Source of the DNA: Boesenbergia rotunda | Lineage: Eukaryota; Streptophyta; Magnoliopsida; Zingiberales; Zingiberaceae | Direction: 5' to 3' | NCBI GenBank assembly: GCA_024364735.1 | Contig: JAGFNQ010005393.1 | Span: 17,526-81,525, forward strand | DNA length: 64,000 nt | Part shown: piece by piece, positions 57,401 to 64,000 of the stretch | Numbering within the stretch: position 1 is the first letter of the stretch | Layout of the letters: every line of letters begins with the position of its first letter | Position numbers and translations under genes: made by a program | Notes under the pieces: model-generated | Seen by the model: the letters and a program-made list of their open reading frames with translations, nothing else | What the model was told of the DNA's origin: nothing | Database searches by the model: none

Positions 57401-58594
57401 CATTTTGGTCTTTTCAAGGAGTGAAGCGTCGACTGCCGCCCTTCCAGCGCTACCACCCCCTCTTCCTGTGGCGCTACTGATGGAGTAGACCATGTTGCCG
57501 GCGAGGGAGGAATCCCCGCCCTGTCAGGAAGGGCCTTCCGTCGAAGGCTTGCTACATATGCTATCGCCCTCCTTGTCCGACTGGCGCCTAAATATGACCA
57601 TACCGAGCGATGCCGCCTCCCTGCAGTCGAGGGGCGTCCGACTGTATGGTCCAATCTTGGACAGGTTCATGGCTGGCTTGCGGGCGAGTGGCTCGGCGAG
57701 CCCCAGTGCCTGGGCGGACGACTTCATGACCTTGGCCACCCAGGTATGTGTCCATTGGTCGGGGCGTGCCTCATTCCTTCTTTTGCTGACGAGTTCTTAA
57801 ATCTCCTGCAGTCTTGGGCCCAGAGCTACAGCACGAGTGTAGCTATGTTGACTCATGCCAAGGCACGGTGTCGCGCCGAGAGGCGTGTGGAGGACCTTGA
57901 GGCTCGGCTCCGGCACACTCAGCTGATTTCAGATGACAACTCGCTGAACGGCCTGAGAGCGGAGGTTATCGGCCTCCAGGACGTGTTGCGACAGACCCAG
58001 GAGGAGCTGGAGATCGCCAGAGCCCAGATCGCTGCCACCGACGCTGAAGTGGTCCAAGCACAAGAGTGGGCGGTCCAGGTTGAACAAGCTCACCTTTATG
58101 ACCGCAAGCGTAAAGGTGAGTTGCGAACGGAGCTTCTGAAAGCTAGGGCTTATCTCCACTGGGCCAACGAGGAGATTTTGCCCCTCCGGGCGCAATTGGC
58201 AGCCGAGAAGCAGACGACAGATTCGCTTCGGAACCAGCTTCAGGATTTGCGGGGCCTTCGTCCGGCCTGGGACGCGGCTTAGGTAGAATTAGGAGAACTG
58301 CGCGAACGACAAGCATCTTGGGACGCCCTGCAATCTGAATTGGCACAGCTGTGTGCCTACAGGGAGGCGGAAGCCGACCGGCTGGAGGCTCACCGACTTG
58401 CATCTGTGAATGCTCCATCTCATACTACCGAGATCTCCCAACGGTTCATGGAGGTGATGATGCAACTGGGCATGGGAGTCGTTCGTCAGCTCAGGCGAGG
58501 CGGGTATCTGCCTCTGGATTTGCCTTCCACTGCGGTCCAGCTCGAGGACCTATGCAAGAGCCTCCCCGACGTGACTGATCGACCCTTCAAGTGA
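54499..58594 (+). pseudogene. Tat-2 antisense ORF 1 (Transposase_28-like plus coiled coil), spliced, interrupted by a solo LTR
   Basis: ATG 54499 (MASSSRDIHPWYVTVRSVLT), then FHIPPDHDIQLPSPADQP and, after a frameshift, LSQLTPNSIRLLCGSAIIFL and a WKERFLFIRP-like stretch: the same plant gypsy-associated domain as in Tat-1. Introns: 55174-55234 (61 bp; SSL|ARMMYPAAP) and 57744-57811 (68 bp; LATQ|SWAQSYST). The solo LTR 55581-57416 splits the RRRSE reading; removing it with one AGGAG copy keeps the frame. The C-terminal half is a coiled coil (LEARLRHTQLISDD; LRAEVIGLQDVLRQTQEEL) ending LPSTAVQLEDLCKSLPDVTD. Frameshifts and stops (e.g. 57487, 58280) show it is dead. Confidence 0.75.
55581..57416 (+). 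mobile_element. Solo LTR, probably Ty3/gypsy (1,836 bp)
   Basis: TGATAGGTTGG...GGTCTTTTCA with 5-bp duplication AGGAG (55576-55580, 57417-57421). AT-richer than its GC-rich host. A TATA box in CACGTATAAAAGCC at about 56037 is followed by a hairpin ACAGTGG-CTTCG-CCACTGT. No coding or primer site. The near-end motif CGACTCGAGACCCCTACACT resembles plant Athila/Tat-type LTR ends, but the family is not certain. Confidence 0.8.
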
Positions 58595-59419
58595 AGGGAG
58601 TGTCTTTTAATTTTTCCCTTTTCCTGCGAATAAGGGGCTTCTGACCTTGATTTTGTGATGCGCCCTTTTCATTAAACGCAATCATTCCCTTTTGTTAGTT
58701 TGGGTAAGAGTGGCCGCGTTCCTGTGTCTGTGTTTCTCCCTTGATCTAGTTGGATATAGGCGATGGCCCGGGCAAACCGGACACCAAATCAACTGACGAG
58801 CGTCCTTCCCAGCGTCGGGAGGGATGACAGCCTCGAATGCTTGCCTGCGCGGGCACTTGGCTTTTGTAGGGGTCTGAGCTCTTAGCAGAGCGGGATCTGG
58901 GGAGCTTGGACCATCACGCGTCCGACCAGGGCTCGTACCAGGGGATCGGTGGGAGCTGGCTCGTAGGGGTTTGGCCTCTTGGCCGAGCGGGAGTCCGGGA
59001 GCGTGGGCCGCCACACGTCCGACCGGAACTCGGGCCAAGGGATAAGAGGGAGCTGGTCGGGTTACCCTAACTTTTCTCCCTATTCAAGCCGCCAAGTTGA
59101 AGTTGTCTTTCTTCCTTTTTGCTCGCGGAACGTCTTAAGTGTCTAGGGCCCCGCGCCTAGTGGATTTCCAAACGCCGCGTTGGCTTTTCCCCATGCTGCA
59201 AGTTAAGAGCGATGAGATGGCAACTTGCGGACCCCTCTGATTATCTTACTTAGTCGTAGGATTGCCCGCGACCTTTCCGTCGACGGTCGCGATCGGTTGC
59301 TGCTTCCTATGTAGACCTCCACTATCATCCCCTTCGCCGCCTTTGCTTTCTCTTCGCCTTTGGTCACCCTCCTTTCTTCTGTCAATCGTCTTCTCCAATA
59401 TCCCAGCCCGTATTGCAGG
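58595..59419 (+). other. Tat-2 spacer between the two antisense ORFs
   Basis: 3' end of ORF 1, then a single module of the LTR/array sequence (GGGAGCGTGGGCCGCCACAC at about 58995, preceded by a similar one near 58910), then a leader for ORF 2. No gene. Confidence 0.5.
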
Positions 59420-60829
59420 ATGCGCGGCTTTCTGGCAGCCGCGGCGGCCGAGGGGGCAGCCGCGTTTGAGGCGTTGATGGTAGCTATGCTCTCGGAACCT
59501 ATCCCTGCTTTTCCTGGTAGCTCTCCCCAGGTTACTCTAGCATCCTCCTCGTCGACGTTAGGTCCTACCGCTGTCACGTCTGCGAATAAGGATGGGGTGT
59601 CAGAGGAGGCAGCGCCAGATTTCGATATTGAGGTTTTGGTCATCGATCCTTCCCCTTTAGAGCTCCGTCGCCGGCGAAATCGGTCCTGAGACCATTCGCC
59701 TCCCCTTGAAACCACGACCTCCTTTCTTCCAAAGGCCCCTTCTCCTTCCGCGGCGAACCCGCTGGCCTTGCAGGCGTCCATGCCTGTCATCCTTACTTCT
59801 GCTGTAGGCGATACCCTGCCAACGCCTTCCTTGCATTCAATCGTCCCTTCCAGTGGTCAGGCGAGTAATCTGTGTCCTTCCCTTCTGCCCAGGGCGCCGA
59901 CCTCCCTGATATCCAAGCCGTCCGTCCTTGTTTCTTCTACCTCGGGGCCGGTTGGTTTGGTGGTTCCGCCTACCCTGGCTGGTTTGTCGGGCAAGCTTCT
60001 TGCCACCCCCCTCGCCTCTATTTTCGAGAGGACCCCTGGCCCTAGCCCGATACATCTTATCCTTCCTTCGCGAGCAGATCCTCTTGCCGCCTACGCCTCT
60101 CCTGACCCCGAGCCACTAGGATCAGCTAGGGTGGTTCATCTACATGCTCCCCTGAACGACCACGTATACCAAGGGCTTCGGTCCTTCGACTGTCAAGACC
60201 CTATCGCCCGAATTGACGACCTCGTTGTGGATGCTTGCCGAGTATGCTTTTCTGGCGATCTTTACGTACTTAATTCTTCCCTGGCTAACCTTTCACCTTC
60301 CTTGCAGTTGACTGGTGCCCTATATGGCATGGGTGTTTCCTTCAACGCCCAGAATCGGTCCTTTCATCAGTTGGAGTCCCGAAGGGAGGTGCTGGAAACC
60401 CAGCTTCACTGCGTATGGCCACAGCCGAGTGAGGAAGCCTAGGAGGCATTGCACTCTGAGAATGCGGCCCTTCAGGGGAGGGTCGCCTATGCTGAGGAGC
60501 AGCTTCGGGATCGCCTGGCTGAGCTAAGCAAAGCTCAGGCCTCCGATGCCCTACTGCGCCAGCAACTAGCTTATCTGGAGCGAAACGAGCGCCAAGCCCG
60601 GACTCGGGAGCTTCAAGCATGTTCTGAGTTGGCTAAGGCCCGTGCGGATCTTCTAGACGCCAGCCAATCGGTTCCCACACTGCTCGCCACTTTGAAGGAC
60701 AAGGAGGATGAACTGGTGGCCTGCCAAAACGACCTTTTGCGGAGGCGCGAGCATCATGAGGCACGGAAAGCTAGGAGACAGGCGGCTCATGATGGGCGCG
60801 GAAAGGCGCCGAGCGGAGCCTCGTCATAG
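59420..60829 (+). pseudogene. Tat-2 antisense ORF 2 (acidic/proline-rich plus coiled coil)
   Basis: ATG 59420 (MRGFLAAAAAEGAAAFEALM) or upstream 59360 in the same frame. Ala/Pro/Ser-rich region with FDIEVLVIDPSPLELRRRR, a stop at 59687, then 59768-60442. A 66-bp GT-AG intron 60242-60307 is likely (VDACR|LTGALYGMGVSF), though the intron is also readable in frame. The coiled coil NAALQGRVAYAEEQLRDRL ... LRQQLAYLERNERQAR continues after TAG 60440 to 60829. It lacks the N-terminal Transposase_28-like domain. It resembles the C-terminal half of ORF 1 in layout but not closely in sequence. Function unknown. Confidence 0.6.
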
Positions 60830-61500
60830 CCTTCGATGCTTACCCCGTAGTTGTAGGCCCATCCTCTTTTTGTTATCTGATGTAGGCGAGGGCCAAACTG
60901 CTTGTTACAGATGCTATCTTCCCCTCTTATTGTCTCCTTTCTTGTATTCGCACTTAGACATACCTGTCGCGTAAGTGATCAGTATGATGGCTGTGACAGC
61001 CTTTCTCTCTTCGCAAGGGAGGTGGCACCCGCTAAGCCAGGGTTGTGGCATCTCGATCACTAGGGCCCCTAGACATAAGTGGTGTTCCCTTAGCGCCTCT
61101 GACTTGGGTGCGCCCGAGGGACCCCTTAGGCTCGAGTTAGTTCTTTGGATCATTCGAGAGCCCAATGAGGTGTGCCTAGTTACAGGAGGGTAGTTCGCGG
61201 GGTTTTAGCTGCCCTTAGCCTACCTGTGCATCTTAGGGCAATGCGCCAGGTGGAGGCAGCGCTTTCTAGTTGAAGGCCAAACCAGGAGCCAATCCTGCTT
61301 TCGTTGGGTACACAAGGCAAGCATAAGAGTGCTCGAATGGAGCTTCCCCGAATGGCAATTACCACGCACCCGGCCTAGCATCGGCTCGGGAGTGTAACCC
61401 GAGTGGAACGAGGATGTGATTCCCTGGCCGAGGAATTCTCGGGGGTGCCCATCCTTGGGGAAGGCTTGCTGAGAGCGGGAATAAGGTTACCTAGTCGGGT
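60830..61500. other. Tat-2 spacer
   Basis: Downstream of ORF 2; no recognisable coding sequence. Confidence 0.5.
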
Positions 61501-61790
61501 GCCATCTTGGGCAGCCTAGATTGCCAGGCCTCAGGTTGAAAAAACCGTTCCGGGAGAGAGGGCTTGCGCAGAGCAAGGATAAGATCGCTCAGCCGAGTGA
61601 CATCTCGGGCAGTATGGACCGTCATGCGTCTGACCGAGAGCCGATCCGAGGAAAAGGCTTGCGTGGAGCAAGAATAAGACCTCTTGGTCGGGTGACCTCT
61701 CGGGCAGTATGGACCGTCATGCGTTTGACCGAGAGCTGATCCGAGGGAGAGGCTTGCGTGGAGCAAGAATAAGACCGCTCAGTCGGGTCG
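61500..61790. repeat. About 96-bp tandem repeat in Tat-2, three units
   Basis: Units share GGGCAGTATGGACCGTCATG (61606, 61701; diverged at about 61510) and GCAAGAATAAGACC. Runs directly into the 65-bp array. Confidence 0.8.
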
Positions 61791-62758
61791 AGGCTTCTCG
61801 GCCGAGGGCATCTCAGGGAGCGTGGGCCGCCACGCGCCGCCTGAGAGCCTCGCCGAGGCTTCTCGGTCGAGGGCAGCTCAGGGGCGTGGGCCACCACGCG
61901 CCGCCTGAGAGCCTCACCGAGGCTTCCCGGTCGAGGGCATCTCAGGGAGCGTGGGCCGCCACGCGCCTCCTGAGAGCCTCACCGAGGATTCCCGATCGAG
62001 GGCAGCTCAGGGGGCGTGGGCCACCACGCGCCGCCTGAGAGCCTCGCCGAGGCTTCCCGGTCGAGGGCATGTCAAGGAGCGTGGGCCGCCATGCGCCGCC
62101 TGAGAGCCTCGCCAAGGCTTCCCAGTCGAGGGCATCTCAGGGGGCACGGGCGCCACGCGCCGCCTGAGAGCCTCACCAAGGATTCCCAGTCGAGGGCATC
62201 TCAGGGAGCGTGGGCCGCCACGCGCCGCCTGAGAGCCTCGCCGAGGCTTCCCGGTCGAGGGCATCTCAGGGTGCGTGGGCCGCCACGCGCCGCCTGAGAG
62301 TCTCGTCGAGGCTTCCCGGTCGAGGGCATCTCATGGAGCGTGGGCCGCCACGCGCCGCCTGAGAGCCTCGCCGAGGCTTCCCGATCGAGGGCATCTTAGG
62401 GAGCGTGGGGCCACCACGCGCCGCCTGAGAGCCTCACCGAGGCTTCCCGGTCAGGGAGCGTGGGCTGCCACGCGCCGCCTGAGAGCCTCGCCAAGGCTTC
62501 CCGGTCGAGGGCTTCTCAGGGAGAGTGGGCCGCCACACGCCGGCCTGAGAGCCTCGCCGAGGCTTCCCCGGTCGAGGGCATTTCAGGGGGCGTGGGCCGC
62601 CACGCGCCGCCTGAGAGCCTCGCCGAGGCTTCCCGGTCGAGGGCATCTCAGGGAGCGTGAGCCGCCACGCGCCGCCTGAGAGCCTCGCCGAGGCTTCCCG
62701 GTCGAGGGCATCTCAGGGAGCGGGGGCCGCCACGCGCCGCCTGAGAGCCTCGCCGAGG
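61790..62758. repeat. 65-bp GC-rich minisatellite in Tat-2, about 15 copies
   Basis: Each unit: GAGGGCATCTCAGGGAGCGT, then GGGCCGCCACGCGCCGCC, TGAGAGCCTCGCCGAGG and CTTCCCGGTC. Period 64-65 bp. The GGGAGCGTGGGC(C/A)GCCACGCG core is shared with the Tat-2 LTR (about 53504 and 63816). ORFs in either strand are satellite translations. Confidence 0.93.
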
Positions 62759-63204
62759 GAAATGGAGCAATGACTATTTCTCTAGAAAACCATCCTTGCG
62801 GGGTGCATAAGATAGGTGAAATATATCCAGAAGACCCGATTTCTGACACACCGCGAATACATAAGATAAATCCAGGTTTCACGTAAGTGATATGCAAATA
62901 ACCCATCTTCCGCAGGCCAGACTATAGAGATGTAGGGAACCTGTGAGGTACATCCGGAAGGCCAGACATCATATGCGCGAAGAGCACAGCGTACATTCTT
63001 TTCCTGATCCGACTGGCCTTCTCCTTCTCATTAGAAAAAGAACAGATCGAGCCCTGTCCTGAGGTGATTTGCAATAAGGCCTCCAGAGTGTTGATGACTC
63101 CTTTGGAGCCAAACGAAGAAAAGGCTCATATTCCCCAAGAGCGCTAACCGCCAGAACCCAGATGGATCTCCCATCTCCACTTCCGATCAGGCTGCTGGTG
63201 TCCC
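62759..63204 (-). other. Tat-2 5' interior, non-coding
   Basis: Where gag should begin. No gag motif in any frame; the longest open stretch (63322-62969 minus) overlaps the LTR and is not recognised. Confidence 0.5.
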
Positions 63205-63222
63205 TCCTTCTAGTGTCAAATT
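63205..63222 (-). other. Tat-2 putative primer binding site
   Basis: Minus-strand TTTGACACTAGAAGGAGGG near the LTR end; similarity to TGGCGCTAGAAGGAGGG primer sites from memory. Confidence 0.45.
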
Positions 63223-64000
63223 TGATCCTGTCGCTAAGTGAGGTGGTGGTCCCATGGGCCAGACGGGCCTCCCGGGTGACACGGGCCGAGGAGGTGGCCG
63301 CGTGCGGGCCGCACCTTGCCACATCCCTGCAAAACAGCGACCGTCAGTAAACCCACCGGGGAAATCCCCGGTCAGGCACTCCGACGGTCAAGTCAGTCTC
63401 CGAGGACAGATTAGTGGAAACTGAATCGAAATGAGACAAGGGCTACGAGAACTCGTGTGCGCGTACCTACGGTGGAGGGAGTGCCAAGTTTATGTAACCG
63501 GGGGAGCTGACAACCCTTGTTCGTATTGACGAGACAAGAGCGTGGTAGCTGTCAGCCCGTATGGAGCACTGCAAAACGGCGCGGCATAGCGCGGGGTGCT
63601 CGAGCAGTACGGGAGTACTGTGTGCGCAGTACGAGGGTATTGGATGGGCGAATTAACCGCGTTGAGATGTCAGAGGTGGATAGGTTATGAGGAACCCTGT
63701 TAGCAGGGTCGTACCCTGGATGTAAGGATGTGAGGGGGCATAAGGGTGGGACAGCCCGTACCCCGAGCGCCGACTGGTGAGTCCGAGTGCTGGGAACCGA
63801 TTCGGGTAAGGACCAGGGAGCGTGGGCAGCCACGCGTCCGACTGGTTGCGAGTAAGAGAGAGCACAGGGTACGCCCTTGGTCGGGGGTTACCGCGGGATG
63901 CCTACCCGGTCCTAGTTGGTCATCCAGTCTAAGGGATGGCAATATATCAACCGAGTGTGGGGAATTACCTGCCGGGGGTGCCAGGCCCTGCTCTAGGTCG
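63223..64000 (-). repeat. Tat-2 5' LTR, partial
   Basis: TGATCCTGTCGC onward, close match to 52912-53690; runs off the window. Confidence 0.88.

Larger units (their letters stand above)
52912..64000 (-). mobile_element. Tat-2: second Tat-like element, gag/pol-less, truncated by window end
   Basis: A 1,016-bp LTR (52912-53927) and a matching partial LTR from 63223 frame the interior. On the minus strand TTTGACACTAGAAGGAGGG follows the right LTR and resembles the GGCGCTAGAAGGAGGG primer sites of rice RIRE2-like Tat elements. A purine tract (complement of TCCCCCTCGATTC) lies beside the left LTR, giving minus orientation. The interior holds two plus-strand (antisense) ORFs and two minisatellites but no recognisable gag, protease, RT or integrase. 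It starts only 22 bp after the Tat-1 target duplication. Confidence 0.75.

Noticed and set aside
61709..62679. Long open stretches on both strands in the 65-bp array
   Set aside because: Open because 65-bp GC-rich units rarely contain stops; the peptides are the same repeat in several frames.
61790..62758. Regular GC-rich repeats that could be mistaken for a CRISPR array
   Set aside because: Units are contiguous with no unique spacers, in a plant retrotransposon; it is a minisatellite. The same holds for 48641-49925.

Overview
The window is a repeat-rich piece of a flowering-plant nuclear genome, probably a monocot. The evidence is spliced genes with GT-AG introns, plant-type LTR retrotransposons of the Copia, chromovirus and Tat kinds with nested insertion, hAT DNA transposons, and a plant CDKG-type kinase gene. 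The species cannot be named from the sequence. I found one intact host gene; almost everything else is transposable-element DNA in various states of decay.

Layout. 1-2019 is the right part of an LTR packed with short tandem repeats and palindromes. 2025-14066 is a broken ZMYM1-like hAT transposase pseudogene split by a minus-strand Copia element (3041-13021, target-site duplication CACAT). That Copia was itself hit by another LTR element, now a solo LTR (10094-11433, duplication TTTCC), and 3.69 kb of the composite was then tandemly duplicated (3476-7166 and 7167-10860). 14067-16508 is AT-rich intergenic DNA. 16509-19518 (minus) is a seven-exon, 719-codon cyclin-dependent kinase G gene. 20400-27080 is a complete-ended hAT element (8-bp duplication ATAAATAG) with a dead BED-type transposase and a captured fragment of a trehalose-6-phosphate synthase gene. 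27089-28957 is AT-rich.

28963-52884 is a Tat-lineage Ty3/gypsy element in minus orientation (5-bp duplication TTATA). It keeps gag and protease and an antisense, spliced additional ORF, but reverse transcriptase and integrase are missing and an 82-bp minisatellite lies where pol should be. Inside it sits a gag-only Copia element (34467-48530, duplication GTTTC), and inside that element's 5' LTR a young chromovirus-like gypsy element (34963-44174, duplication AGTTG). This is a three-level nest with every level bounded by its own duplication.

52912-64000 is a second Tat-like element, cut by the window end. It has no visible gag or pol, two intron-bearing antisense ORFs, a solo LTR (55581-57416, duplication AGGAG) inside the first of them, and two GC-rich minisatellites.

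The strongest unexplained signal is a recurring LTR architecture. Three different Copia-type LTRs each carry a short tandem array plus multiple copies of a perfect, family-specific palindrome (GATCGGTC type, CAGTCGACTG type, GGCGCCCGGGA type). The CAGTCGACTG dyads are also found in the unrelated gypsy LTR, and that gypsy element inserted inside such a motif.
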